Assembly: GCF_000223985.1 (NCBI RefSeq)
Contig: NZ_AFWV01000013.1
Coordinates: 62,001-126,000, forward strand
Direction: 5' to 3'
Length of the DNA: 64,000 nt
Source of the DNA: Thiocapsa marina 5811
Lineage (GTDB): Bacteria; Pseudomonadota; Gammaproteobacteria; Chromatiales; Chromatiaceae
The position numbers and the translations under genes were made by a program. Shown in pieces: positions 41,631 to 50,609 of the stretch (positions within the stretch are counted from its first letter, which is position 1; the number at the start of each line of letters is the position of its first letter). The notes below the pieces were generated by a model. The model had not been told where the DNA came from. It made no database searches and saw only the letters and a program-made list of their open reading frames with translations.

Positions 41631-43169
41631 ATGCCATCCCCGCCGCGGATTAATCCGATGCCCGACAGCGATCGACTGCCGCATGCGCTCTATCGCGCCG
41701 AGCAGGTGCGCAACCTCGACCGGTGCGCGATCGAGCGGCACGGCATCCCGGGCATCGAGCTGATGAACCGGGCCGGCGAGGTCGCCTATCGAGCCCTGCG
41801 CAAACGCTGGCCGGACGCGCGTGACCTCACCGTTCTGGTCGGTGTCGGCAACAACGGCGGCGACGGCTATGTGATCGCGCGCTTGGCACGGGCCGAGGGT
41901 CTATCCGTGCGCCTGTTGCAGCTCGGGGATCCGCAACGCATCACGGGCGATGCGGCCCTCAGTCGCGCCGGCTGGCGCGACGCGGGCGGGACGATCGAGC
42001 CCTATCGTGGATTGCCGCGGCGATCGGATGTCCTGGTCGATGCCGTCTTCGGGACCGGGCTGGAACGTCCGGTCGAGGGGCTCTGGGCCGAGGCCATTCA
42101 AGCACTCGACAGCCAGCGCGCGCCGGTGTTGGCCGTCGACATTCCCTCCGGTCTACATGCCGATACCGGGCAGGTCATGGGCGTGGCGGTGCGCGCGGAT
42201 CTCACCGTCAGCTTCATCGGACTCAAGCAAGGTCTCTTCATCGGGGCCGGGCCGGAGTACTGCGGCGAGATCCGCTTCAGCGCGCTGGCGGTCCCGGCCA
42301 TGGTCTATTCCAGCGAGGTGGCCTCGGCGCGGCGCATCGACTGGGATCAGCAATCGGGGCGTTTCGGGCGACGCCCCCGCACCGCGCACAAGGGCACCTT
42401 CGGACACCTGTTGGTGATCGGCGGCGCACCCGGAATGTCCGGCGCCGTGCGCCTCGCCGGCGAGGCCGCGTTCCGGGCCGGCGCCGGATCGGTCACGATC
42501 GCGACGCATCCGGCACATGCCGCTTGGCTGAACCTCTCGCGCCCCGAGCTGATGGTCTCGGCGGTCGAGACGTCGGCGGACCTCGCCCCCCTGATGGCAC
42601 GGGCCGATGTCGTCGCGATCGGCCCCGGGCTGGGTCGCGAGGCGTGGGGCCGCGATCTCGCGGAGCATGTCCTTGGCCTCGACAGGCCGATGGTCGTCGA
42701 TGCCGACGCCCTGAATCTCCTCGCCGAGGCGCCGCGGTCGGGGCCGGATTGGGTGCTGACGCCGCATCCGGGGGAGGCGGCACGCCTGCTCGGGACCGGC
42801 GTCGCTGCGATCGAGCAGGATCGTCCGGCCGCCGTGCACGCGCTGCAGGGACGCTACGGCGGTGTCGTCGTCCTGAAAGGCGCCGGGACGCTGATCGGGA
42901 GCGAGCCTTTACGCCCGCTTGCGGTCTGCAGCGACGGCAACCCCGGGATGGCCACCGCCGGTTCCGGGGATGTACTCACCGGGATCATCGGCGCCTTGCG
43001 CGCTCAGGGTCTCGATGCGGAGGACGCCGCTTGCGCCGGCGTTTGTCTGCACGCGGCCGCCGGGGATCGGGCCGCGCGGACGGGCGAGCGCGGGCTCGTT
43101 GCGGGCGATATCGTCGCCGCCCTACGCCCGGTGGCCAACCGAGTGCCCGCTGGGCGGGAGGAATCATGA
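41631..43169 (+). CDS. nnrD: Bifunctional NAD(P)HX epimerase/dehydratase
   Basis: 512 aa from ATG 41631, supported by GGAG 6 nt upstream; later ATGs are possible. The N-terminal YjeF-N epimerase domain (VGVGNNGGDGYVIARL, DAVFGTGLERPVEG) is fused to a C-terminal ADP-dependent dehydratase (GGAPGMSGAVRLAGEAA, LTPHPGEAARLL, CSDGNPGMATAGSGDVLTGI). It repairs hydrated NADH and NADPH. First gene of the rightward run to purA, and it overlaps the tsaE start. Confidence 0.95.
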   Translation: MPSPPRINPMPDSDRLPHALYRAEQVRNLDRCAIERHGIPGIELMNRAGEVAYRALRKRWPDARDLTVLVGVGNNGGDGYVIARLARAEGLSVRLLQLGDPQRITGDAALSRAGWRDAGGTIEPYRGLPRRSDVLVDAVFGTGLERPVEGLWAEAIQALDSQRAPVLAVDIPSGLHADTGQVMGVAVRADLTVSFIGLKQGLFIGAGPEYCGEIRFSALAVPAMVYSSEVASARRIDWDQQSGRFGRRPRTAHKGTFGHLLVIGGAPGMSGAVRLAGEAAFRAGAGSVTIATHPAHAAWLNLSRPELMVSAVETSADLAPLMARADVVAIGPGLGREAWGRDLAEHVLGLDRPMVVDADALNLLAEAPRSGPDWVLTPHPGEAARLLGTGVAAIEQDRPAAVHALQGRYGGVVVLKGAGTLIGSEPLRPLAVCSDGNPGMATAGSGDVLTGIIGALRAQGLDAEDAACAGVCLHAAAGDRAARTGERGLVAGDIVAALRPVANRVPAGREES

Positions 43170-43678
43170 TGGAGCAACGGCTGCCCGATCCCGATGCACA
43201 GCTGGCCTTCGGAGCACGGCTCGCCGCGCTCTTGCCGCCGCGACTGATCGTCTACCTCGAGGGCGACCTGGGGACCGGAAAGACGACCCTCACCCGCGGC
43301 ATTCTCGCGGGACTCGGTCATCGCGGCGCCGTGCGCAGCCCGACCTACACCCTGCTCGAACCCTACGAGATCGGGGAGAGGCGTCTCAATCACCTGGATC
43401 TCTATCGCCTCGGAGATCCGCAGGAGCTCGAGTATCTGGGCCTGCGCGACCTGCTCGCCGAGGATGCGGTCTGGATGGTGGAGTGGCCCGAACGCGGTCT
43501 CGGGATGTTGCCGTCGCCCGACCTGGTGATCGCGATCGAATACGCCGCCGCCGGCCGTCGCCTGCTTCTCTCGGCCCGAACGCCGTCTGGCGAGTCCGTG
43601 CTCGAGGGGTTGGTCGGTCTCGGTTGCGCGGACTCGGCGAGCTGCGCATCTCCTGAGAAGTCGGATGTAATCCAATGA
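43169..43678 (+). CDS. tsaE: tRNA threonylcarbamoyladenosine synthesis ATPase TsaE
   Basis: 169 aa from ATG 43169 (GGAGG 7 nt upstream); the adjacent ATG at 43166 is equally in frame. Walker A GDLGTGKTT, then RSPTYTLLEPYEIGE, HLDLYRL and VWMVEWPERG are the TsaE signatures. With TsaB, TsaC and TsaD it makes t6A37 on tRNAs. Sits between nnrD and amiB, as in E. coli. Confidence 0.94.
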   Translation: MEQRLPDPDAQLAFGARLAALLPPRLIVYLEGDLGTGKTTLTRGILAGLGHRGAVRSPTYTLLEPYEIGERRLNHLDLYRLGDPQELEYLGLRDLLAEDAVWMVEWPERGLGMLPSPDLVIAIEYAAAGRRLLLSARTPSGESVLEGLVGLGCADSASCASPEKSDVIQ

Positions 43679-43754
43679 TGCAACGTGGAAAGCCGTTTCT
43701 CGGCATGCTATCTTTCAACGTACGATCGATCGGATCGGGAGCAACCGGAAGGCC

Positions 43755-45119
43755 GTGCGTGTGAACAGGCTGATCTCGCCGCTTCTTTTTTTGATGCTGC
43801 TCGCTGTTTCGGCGCAGGCCGTCTACGCGGAGCAGGCATCGGTGCAGGGTACGCGGGTCTGGACCGATCCGGAAAAGACCCGGTTGGTCTTCGAGACCTC
43901 CTCGGCGATCACCCACCGGATCTTTCCGCTGGACGAGCCCGATCGTCTCGTCATCGACCTCGACGATGCACGCATGCAGAGCAATCTGCCGAAGGTCGAC
44001 CTCGGCGACCCCGTGCTGGTCGGCCTGCGCGGCGGGGTGAGGGGCAGCTCACACCTGCGTATCGTCCTGGATCTCAAGCAAGCTGTCAGGGCCAAGAGCT
44101 TTACACTGAGCCCGAACGAGCGCTACGGACATCGGCTGATCATCGACCTGACACCGAAGAATGGTTCGAGCGTGCGGCGTGTCGCGCTTCCATCGTTTCC
44201 GAATTCGGCGGTTCGCAAGAGCGGGGCGCGTCGGGCTGACGGTCCTACGATCGTCGTCGCGATCGACGCCGGTCACGGCGGCGAGGATCCCGGTGCCATC
44301 GGTGCCGCGGGAACCCTGGAGAAGGACGTCACCCTTGCGATCGCGCGCGAGCTCGCCAAGCTCGTCGAGCGCGAGCCGGGTCTCGAGGCGCTGCTGATCC
44401 GCGACGGCGATTATTACGTCGGGCTGCAGGAACGCATCGCGATCGCGCGCGAGCGTCGCGCCGATCTCTTCGTGTCGATCCATGCCGATGCCTTTACCAA
44501 CGCGACTGCGAGAGGCTCGTCGGTCTACACGCTGTCCTTCAGCGGGGCGAGCAGCGAGGCGGCGAAATGGCTGGCGAGTCGCGAGAACAGCGCGGATCTG
44601 ATCGGCGGCGTCGATCTCGCGACCAACGATGACCTGCTGGCGACGGTGCTGATGGATATGACGCAGAACGCGACCATCGAGCACAGCACCGAGGCCGCGG
44701 CCATGGTTCTCGCCAATCTCGGTCGGTTGGGCGTGGTCCATCGCGGCGACGTGCAGCGAGCGGGGTTTGCCGTTCTCAAGGCGCCGGACGTGCCTTCGGT
44801 CCTGGTCGAGGTCGCCTTCATCAGCAACCCCGAAGAAGAGAAGCGACTGCGTGATCGCGGCCATCAGCGGGAGCTCGCCGAGGCGATTATGGCCGGCGTG
44901 TCGGGGTACTTCCGCAAGTATCCGCCTCACGGGATGCTCGTCGATGCCTCGTCGCAGGGCGGTGCAGGCGCGCGCGAATACGTCATCGGTCCGGGCGATA
45001 CCCTCTCCGGGATTGCCAAGCGGCACAGCGTGAGCATCTCGGCCCTGCGCGCCCGCAACGGTCTGAACGACGACATGATCCGGGTAGGGCAAGTGCTGGC
45101 GATTCCGGAGGATTCCTGA
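43755..45119 (+). CDS. amiB: N-acetylmuramoyl-L-alanine amidase
   Basis: 454 aa. Signal peptide (LISPLLFLMLLAVSAQAVYA), AMIN domain about 30-130 (LVFETSSAITHRIF), amidase_3 catalytic domain from about 165 (VVAIDAGHGGEDPGAIG, SIHADAF, zinc His/Glu set) and a C-terminal LysM (YVIGPGDTLSGIAKRHSVS). It cleaves peptide side chains from septal murein for daughter-cell separation. The start is GTG 43755 or GTG 43761, both behind GGAAGG. Position between tsaE and mutL points to AmiB. Confidence 0.93.
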   Translation: MRVNRLISPLLFLMLLAVSAQAVYAEQASVQGTRVWTDPEKTRLVFETSSAITHRIFPLDEPDRLVIDLDDARMQSNLPKVDLGDPVLVGLRGGVRGSSHLRIVLDLKQAVRAKSFTLSPNERYGHRLIIDLTPKNGSSVRRVALPSFPNSAVRKSGARRADGPTIVVAIDAGHGGEDPGAIGAAGTLEKDVTLAIARELAKLVEREPGLEALLIRDGDYYVGLQERIAIARERRADLFVSIHADAFTNATARGSSVYTLSFSGASSEAAKWLASRENSADLIGGVDLATNDDLLATVLMDMTQNATIEHSTEAAAMVLANLGRLGVVHRGDVQRAGFAVLKAPDVPSVLVEVAFISNPEEEKRLRDRGHQRELAEAIMAGVSGYFRKYPPHGMLVDASSQGGAGAREYVIGPGDTLSGIAKRHSVSISALRARNGLNDDMIRVGQVLAIPEDS

Positions 45120-45153
45120 GGCCGGTTGCGCCGAGTCTTCAGCCGCCTGCCTC

Positions 45154-45186
45154 CAGCCGTCAGCCGTCAGCCGTCAGTCGTCAGCC
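45154..45186. repeat. CAGCCGT heptamer tandem repeat
   Basis: About 4.7 copies of the 7-mer CAGCCGT (one is CAGTCGT) in the amiB-mutL gap. Confidence 0.95.
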
Positions 45187-45300
45187 TCGCGCTGCAGGCG
45201 ACGGGCGTGCCGCACCTGTTCGGCATAAGGGCGATTCCCCTGCGGTTACACAGCGTCCGACCTCGACCGTACGTGCGTTCGGAGTCGTGCTGTGCTGATA

Positions 45301-45323
45301 GCAGGCGGCAGGAGGCAGGAGGC
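45301..45323. repeat. GCAGGAG heptamer tandem repeat
   Basis: Three copies of GCAGG(C/A)G before the mutL start. They are partly complementary to the GCCGCCTGCC preceding the CAGCCGT repeat, so the two arrays flank the gap as an imperfect inverted pair. Confidence 0.8.
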
Positions 45324-45363
45324 TCCCCTTGCCCGCGCCCCGCGCTTCTGTTCCCATCCGTGC

Positions 45364-47202
45364 ATGTCCAGACCGATCCGGATCCTCTCCAGTCATCTCG
45401 TCAATCAGATCGCCGCGGGCGAGGTTGTCGAGCGTCCGGCCGCGGTTGCCAAGGAGTTGATCGAGAACAGTCTCGACGCCGGGTGCACACGGGTGGAGAT
45501 CGATGTGGAGCGCGGCGGCATCAAGCGGCTGCGCGTGCGCGACGACGGGCGCGGCATCCCGCCGGACGAGCTGGTCTTGGCGCTCTCGCGTCATGCCACC
45601 AGCAAGGTCGCCGAGTTGAGCGATCTGGAGGCGGTCGCGACCCTTGGGTTCCGCGGCGAGGCACTGCCGAGCATCGCCTCGGTGAGTCGGCTGCGTCTGA
45701 TCTCGCGCAGCCGCGACGCGTCCACGGCCCTCGAGGTCACGGTCGGCAGCGACGGGGCCTTGGGGGAGCCGCGGCCGGCCGCACATCCGCCGGGGACCAG
45801 CGTGGATGTCCAGGATCTCTTCTACAACACCCCGGCACGCCGTAAGTTTCTGCGCACCGAAAAGACCGAGCTCGGCCATCTGGAGCAGGTGGTGCGGCGC
45901 ATCGCCTTGGCGCGTCCGGAGATCGCCTTTCAGTTGCGCCACAACGGCAGAACAGTCTACGACCTGCCGGCCGCGGCCGACGCTGCGGGGCAACGCGCCC
46001 GTCTCGAGACCTTGCTCGGAAACGCCTTTGCCGAGCAGGCATTGACCCTGGACGAGGAGGCCATCGATCTGCGCCTGCGGGGTTGGGTCGTGCGGCCCGC
46101 GTTCTCCCGCAGTCAGGCCGATCAGCAGTTCTTCTACGTCAACGGACGCATGGTCCGCGACAAGCTGGTGAGCCATGCGGTGCGACAGGCCTTCAGCGAC
46201 CTGCTCCATCACGGCCGGCATCCCGCCTATCTGTTGTTTCTCGAGCTGCCTGCGCGCATGGTCGACTGCAATGTTCATCCGGCCAAGCACGAGGTGCGTT
46301 TCCGGGAAGGCCGACAGGTGCACGACTTCATCTTTCGGGTGCTTCAGCGGCGTCTTTCGGCCGGGGTACTCGGCGAGCCGGTGCAAGTCGCCGAGACGCC
46401 GAGCACGTTTGCGCCGGGCTCGGCGCCGCGCGGGCACGAGGGGCCGCCGGCCCGTTTCGGGGGCGTTTCGGGCCCCACGCTGCATCTTCCCCTGAGCGTC
46501 GGCGACGGACGCGGCGGATATTCCGAACGCTTGCGTGCCGATCTGGCGTTTCAGCAGCCGCCCGCGGGAGCCGGGGACGACGGCACGCTCGAGCGCACAA
46601 GCCGCGAGGACGGACAGGCGCATCCGCTCGGTTACGCCGTTGCACAGATCAACGGGGTCTACCTTCTGGCCCAGACACCGGACGGTCTGATCATCGTCGA
46701 CATCCATGCAGCCCACGAACGCATCGGCTACGAGCGGCTGAAGACGAGCTGGCGCTCCGGCGCCGTGATTCGCCAGCCGCTGTTGGTCCCGGTGCCCGTC
46801 TCGGTAGCCCCGCGCGAGGCCGAGCTGATCGCATCCCGGAGAGATGACCTGATCGCGGTGGGTCTGGTCATCGACCGTATCGATGCCGGTACCCTGGTGG
46901 TGCGCGAGGTCCCGGCATTGCTGCGGCAAGCCGATCACGAGGGCCTGGTGCGCGATCTTCTCGCGGATCTGGCCGTCCACGGCAGCAGTGCCCGACTCGA
47001 CGAGGCCGTCAACGCGGTCCTCTCCACCATGGCCTGCCATGGCGCCGTGCGGGCCAATCGACGCCTGACCCTGGAGGAGATGAACGGATTGCTGCGCGAC
47101 ATGGAGCGTGTCGAGCGGATCGATCAATGCAATCACGGCCGTCCGACCTGGATCCGGGTGGGCTACGACGAGCTCGATCGCTGGTTCTCGCGCGGGCGCT
47201 GA
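45364..47202 (+). CDS. mutL: DNA mismatch repair protein MutL
   Basis: 612 aa. GHKL ATPase motifs are [24 protein letters not shown] and [10 protein letters not shown]; a transducer domain, a variable linker (about 335-425) and a C-terminal dimerisation domain follow. The C-terminus reads AACHGAVRA-like ([15 protein letters not shown]), without the DQHA(X)2E(X)4E nuclease motif, as expected for methyl-directed gammaproteobacterial MutL. Links MutS recognition to MutH/UvrD. The ATG is chosen by homology; upstream frame is not used. Confidence 0.95.
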   Translation: MSRPIRILSSHLVNQIAAGEVVERPAAVAKELIENSLDAGCTRVEIDVERGGIKRLRVRDDGRGIPPDELVLALSRHATSKVAELSDLEAVATLGFRGEALPSIASVSRLRLISRSRDASTALEVTVGSDGALGEPRPAAHPPGTSVDVQDLFYNTPARRKFLRTEKTELGHLEQVVRRIALARPEIAFQLRHNGRTVYDLPAAADAAGQRARLETLLGNAFAEQALTLDEEAIDLRLRGWVVRPAFSRSQADQQFFYVNGRMVRDKLVSHAVRQAFSDLLHHGRHPAYLLFLELPARMVDCNVHPAKHEVRFREGRQVHDFIFRVLQRRLSAGVLGEPVQVAETPSTFAPGSAPRGHEGPPARFGGVSGPTLHLPLSVGDGRGGYSERLRADLAFQQPPAGAGDDGTLERTSREDGQAHPLGYAVAQINGVYLLAQTPDGLIIVDIHAAHERIGYERLKTSWRSGAVIRQPLLVPVPVSVAPREAELIASRRDDLIAVGLVIDRIDAGTLVVREVPALLRQADHEGLVRDLLADLAVHGSSARLDEAVNAVLSTMACHGAVRANRRLTLEEMNGLLRDMERVERIDQCNHGRPTWIRVGYDELDRWFSRGR

Positions 47203-47216
47203 GTCGGGATACCCAT

Positions 47217-48218
47217 GTGACGGATTCATCCGAAGGCCCCGTGCACGCAGGATCGAGCGACGTGCCCGAGCAACGTCCCCTCGCGATCCTGCTCATGGGC
47301 CCGACCGCGTCCGGCAAGACGGATCTGGCCGTGGAGCTGGTGCAGCGCCTGCCGTGCGAGATCGTCAGCGTCGATTCTGCGATGGTGTATCGGGGCATGG
47401 ATATCGGTACGGCCAAGCCGACGCCCGATGTGCTTGCCCGTGCGCCGCATCGCTTGATCGATATCCTGGATCCCGCCGAGGCCTACTCGACGGCGCGCTT
47501 TCGTGATGACGCCCTCGCGGCCATGGCGCAGATCAGCGCGCAGGGCCGGATCCCGCTCTTGGTCGGCGGCACCATGCTCTATTTCAAGGCGCTGCAACAG
47601 GGCTTGGCCCGACTTCCGAGCGCGGATCCGCTGCTCCGCCAAGCCTTGTCCGACGAGGCCGCCTTCATCGGCTGGTCCGCGATGCACGCGCGACTGAAGC
47701 GGCTGGACCCGCCCGCGGCGGCTCGGATCCACCCCAACGATCCGCAGCGCATTCAGCGTGCGTTGGAGATTCACGCCCTGACGGGCCGGTCGATGAGCGC
47801 ACTGATCGCCTCGGCCGCCGAGAGCGCCGAGCTGCCGTATCGCCTCCTCAAATTGGTGCGCGCCCCGGCGGATCGCGACGTGCTGCGCGAGCGCATCGCA
47901 TCGCGCTTCCGCACGATGCTGGAGCAAGGTCTGGTCGATGAGGTCGCGCGTCTGCGCGCACGCGGCGATCTCGCCGCGGACCTCCCGTCGATGCGTTCGG
48001 TCGGGTATCGTCAGGTCTGGAGCTATCTCGACGGCGCGCTCGATGCCGAGGCGATGTGCCTGAAAGGCATCGTTGCCTCCAGACAACTCGCCAAGCGCCA
48101 GCTCACCTGGCTGCGTGCCGAGACGGCGACCCATTGGCTCGCCGACGATCCGGATCCGCTCGACGCGGCACTGCGTCTGATCGGGATCGTGCGATCAACG
48201 TCGCCGCATCCGCGTTGA
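47217..48218 (+). CDS. miaA: tRNA dimethylallyltransferase
   Basis: 333 aa from GTG 47217, 14 nt after mutL. P-loop [11 protein letters not shown], then [19 protein letters not shown], a MiaA insertion domain and the [11 protein letters not shown] tail. It transfers dimethylallyl to A37 of UNN-reading tRNAs. The N-terminus has about 20 extra residues before the P-loop, so an internal start is possible. Co-directional with hfq but separated from it by an unusually long 491-bp gap. Confidence 0.94.
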   Translation: MTDSSEGPVHAGSSDVPEQRPLAILLMGPTASGKTDLAVELVQRLPCEIVSVDSAMVYRGMDIGTAKPTPDVLARAPHRLIDILDPAEAYSTARFRDDALAAMAQISAQGRIPLLVGGTMLYFKALQQGLARLPSADPLLRQALSDEAAFIGWSAMHARLKRLDPPAAARIHPNDPQRIQRALEIHALTGRSMSALIASAAESAELPYRLLKLVRAPADRDVLRERIASRFRTMLEQGLVDEVARLRARGDLAADLPSMRSVGYRQVWSYLDGALDAEAMCLKGIVASRQLAKRQLTWLRAETATHWLADDPDPLDAALRLIGIVRSTSPHPR

Positions 48219-48455
48219 CGCATTTCGATGCGAGTCTTCCGGGTTGAACGCCTGGCGCGTTCCGGTGTCTTCTACCCGTCGGTTTGATCGCGGCGCCGTC
48301 CGGCGTTGTCGTCGGATACATGGCACTCTACTTGCTAGCGTTTGTCGTCAACATCGTCAAGGTGTTGCGGCGACGATGCCGATGTGCTTTTTTGCTTCGA
48401 CAAGGATCGGAGCGATGCGCGGTGGTCTGGTGAAAGTGCAGCTTTTCGACGACAC

Positions 48456-48539
48456 TAAACCGCGTCCGGAGCGACCTGCGTCGTTTTCATCGTGCGTTTG
48501 GCTTCGGAGACATCCTCGATCCCGGTGAGACGCGGTTTA
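48456..48539 (-). repeat. TAAACCGCG-family repeat, type A, solo
   Basis: 84 bp (TAAACCGCGTCCGGAGCGACC...GTGAGACGCGGTTTA) inserted in the miaA-hfq gap. The other parts of the 48219-48709 gap hold the 17-bp repeat before hfq and no recognised gene. Confidence 0.92.
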
Positions 48540-48647
48540 AACGAGGCTTTTTCGGCGGGTATGCCTGTCCCGGCTGCTGTCCCGCCTGCTCCATCCCCGG
48601 CTTGATCGGCAGCGATCACAGCCGGGCATTTTTGCCGGGCAACACCA

Positions 48648-48698
48648 GGCGACCACAACAATCGGGCGACCACCACAGTTGGGCGACCACAACAATAA
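48648..48698 (+). repeat. Three 17-bp direct repeats in the hfq leader
   Basis: GGCGACCAC(A/C)ACA begins at 48648, 48665 and 48682, an exact 17-bp period. The last copy runs directly into the AAGGAG of hfq. Confidence 0.92.
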
Positions 48699-48709
48699 GG
48701 AGTCACTCC

Positions 48710-48961
48710 ATGTCTAAAGGCCAAAGCCTCCAAGACCCTTTTCTGAACGCCCTGAGGAAGGAACGCGTCCCCGTGTCCATCTTTCTGGTCAACGGGATCA
48801 AATTACAGGGCCAGATCGAGTCCTTCGATCAGTTCGTCGTGTTGTTGAAAAACAACGTCAGCCAGATGATTTACAAGCATGCGATATCGACCGTCGTGCC
48901 TGCGCGAAACGTCAAGCTCCCACCGGCCGAAGGGGCGCTGCCCGAGCCGGGCAACACATGA
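48710..48961 (+). CDS. hfq: RNA chaperone Hfq
   Basis: 83 aa. Sm1 motif ([21 protein letters not shown]) and Sm2 ([10 protein letters not shown]) are intact, as is the N-terminal [15 protein letters not shown]. It forms a hexamer that pairs small RNAs with mRNAs. The ATG has AAGGAG 7-8 nt upstream. The A-rich leader (AACAATAAGG) next to that site resembles the ARN triplets bound by the Hfq distal face, so self-repression is plausible. Confidence 0.97.
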   Translation: MSKGQSLQDPFLNALRKERVPVSIFLVNGIKLQGQIESFDQFVVLLKNNVSQMIYKHAISTVVPARNVKLPPAEGALPEPGNT

Positions 48962-49020
48962 TCGAGCTGAAGCGCTGATCGGCCCGCGTACGGACCTTCG
49001 TCGCCGCGAAGGAGGTTGCC

Positions 49021-50307
49021 GTGTTTGAACGCCCGAGCGCCGGCGAGCGCGCTGTTTTGGTGCACCTGGACATCGGCTCGACCGCCGAGCCCGACGAGCG
49101 CGAGGAGTTTCGACGCCTGGCGGTCGCCGCGGGCGCCGAGGTTGTCGGCACCCTGGGCGGATCGCGCTCGGCGCCCGATCCGAAGCTTTTCATCGGAACC
49201 GGCAAGTGCGACGAGCTGATCGCGCTGGTCGCGGGTACGGGAGCGGAGCTGGTGATCGTCAATCATCCGCTCTCGCCCGGCCAGGAGCGCAACCTCGAGC
49301 GCCTCGTGAAATGCCGGGTCGTGGATCGCTCCGGCCTGATTCTCGACATCTTCGCGCAGCGTGCGCGATCCTTCGAAGGCAAGCTGCAGGTCGAGCTTGC
49401 GCAGCTCAAGCACATGTCGACCCGGCTGGTGCGCGGATGGACCCACTTGGAGCGCCAGAAAGGCGGCATCGGCCTGCGTGGACCCGGCGAGACGCAGCTC
49501 GAGACCGACCGGCGGCTCCTTGCCAAGCGGATGACGGTGCTCGATCGGCGTCTGGACCGCATCCAGGTCCAGCGCGCCCAAGGGCGCAAGGCGCGGGACA
49601 AGGCCGAGCTGCCTGTGCTCTCGCTCGTGGGCTACACCAACGCGGGCAAGTCCACGCTCTTCAACCGCTTGACCGAGGCCGGTGTCTTTCAGGCCGATCA
49701 GCTCTTCGCGACATTGGATCCGACCTTGCGCCGCCTGACCCTTGCGGACGGTGGCCGGGTGCTCGTCGCCGACACGGTGGGCTTCGTCGGCCGGCTCCCG
49801 CATGAATTGGTGGCGGCGTTCCGCTCGACGCTCGAGGAGACGCGCAACGCTTCGCTCTTGCTCCATGTCGTGGAGGCCTCGGCGCCGCATCGGTCCCGTC
49901 TCGCGGCCGACGTGGAGCAGGTGCTCGCCGAGATCGGCAGCGACGAGATCCCGCGTCTGGAGGTCTACAACAAGGTCGATCTGCTCCCCGACGAGTCGCC
50001 GCGAATCGAACGGGATTCGGCCGGTTTCCCGAGCCGTGTCTGGTTGTCCGCGCACACGGGGGCGGGGGTCGATCTACTCCTTCAGGCGATCTCCGAGTGG
50101 TTGGGGCGCGACCGGATTCGCTGCTCGCTGGATCTCGAACCGGATGAAGGGCGCCTGCGTGCCTGGTTATTCGAGCATGCGCAGATCCTCTCGGACGTGC
50201 CCAAACCGGCCGGGGGATGGTCCATGGATCTCATCATCGGGCGACCGGATCGGGAGCGTCTCGCGGCCAGAAACACGCGGTTCTCGGAGGACAAAGAGGG
50301 TGTTTAA
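49021..50307 (+). CDS. hflX: Ribosome-associated GTPase HflX
   Basis: 428 aa. Starts GTG behind a near-perfect AAGGAGG. HflX N-terminal domain (GGSRSAPDPKLFIGTGKCDEL), glycine-rich GGIGLRGPGETQLETDRR, then the G domain with G1 GYTNAGKS (204-211), DTVGFVGRLPHELV and NKVD. Splits and rescues stalled ribosomes. Follows hfq as in E. coli. Confidence 0.96.
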   Translation: MFERPSAGERAVLVHLDIGSTAEPDEREEFRRLAVAAGAEVVGTLGGSRSAPDPKLFIGTGKCDELIALVAGTGAELVIVNHPLSPGQERNLERLVKCRVVDRSGLILDIFAQRARSFEGKLQVELAQLKHMSTRLVRGWTHLERQKGGIGLRGPGETQLETDRRLLAKRMTVLDRRLDRIQVQRAQGRKARDKAELPVLSLVGYTNAGKSTLFNRLTEAGVFQADQLFATLDPTLRRLTLADGGRVLVADTVGFVGRLPHELVAAFRSTLEETRNASLLLHVVEASAPHRSRLAADVEQVLAEIGSDEIPRLEVYNKVDLLPDESPRIERDSAGFPSRVWLSAHTGAGVDLLLQAISEWLGRDRIRCSLDLEPDEGRLRAWLFEHAQILSDVPKPAGGWSMDLIIGRPDRERLAARNTRFSEDKEGV

Positions 50308-50609
50308 GGCTCGGCCCGATCGATCCCTTTCCCGGTACCCTCATGGCCGGCCGCGCCCGATCGCCCGACGCTGTTTGCCCTCGGCGCCTTGGTTCCCCTA
50401 GAATCCGTGATCTTGTCGATCGGGTCTCGATCGCGTCATCGCTTGATATCGTCGCGCTTCGTCGGCACTCTGAAGGGGTGCTTCGGGGCTCAAAGCGTAC
50501 AGGCCACGGAAAAATCGGTCCGTGCGCCTCTCTCGCATCCCGCTCCTCTGTTTGCGGGAGCGCCTCTCAATCCAACACTCAACAGTCGAATTCGACAGAC
50601 GGAGAAGCT
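50308..50609. other. Intergenic region between hflX and hflK
   Basis: 302 bp without a gene. A CGCTCC/GGAGCG hairpin lies near 50550. The length suggests a separate promoter for hflKC; I cannot identify one. Confidence 0.45.
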
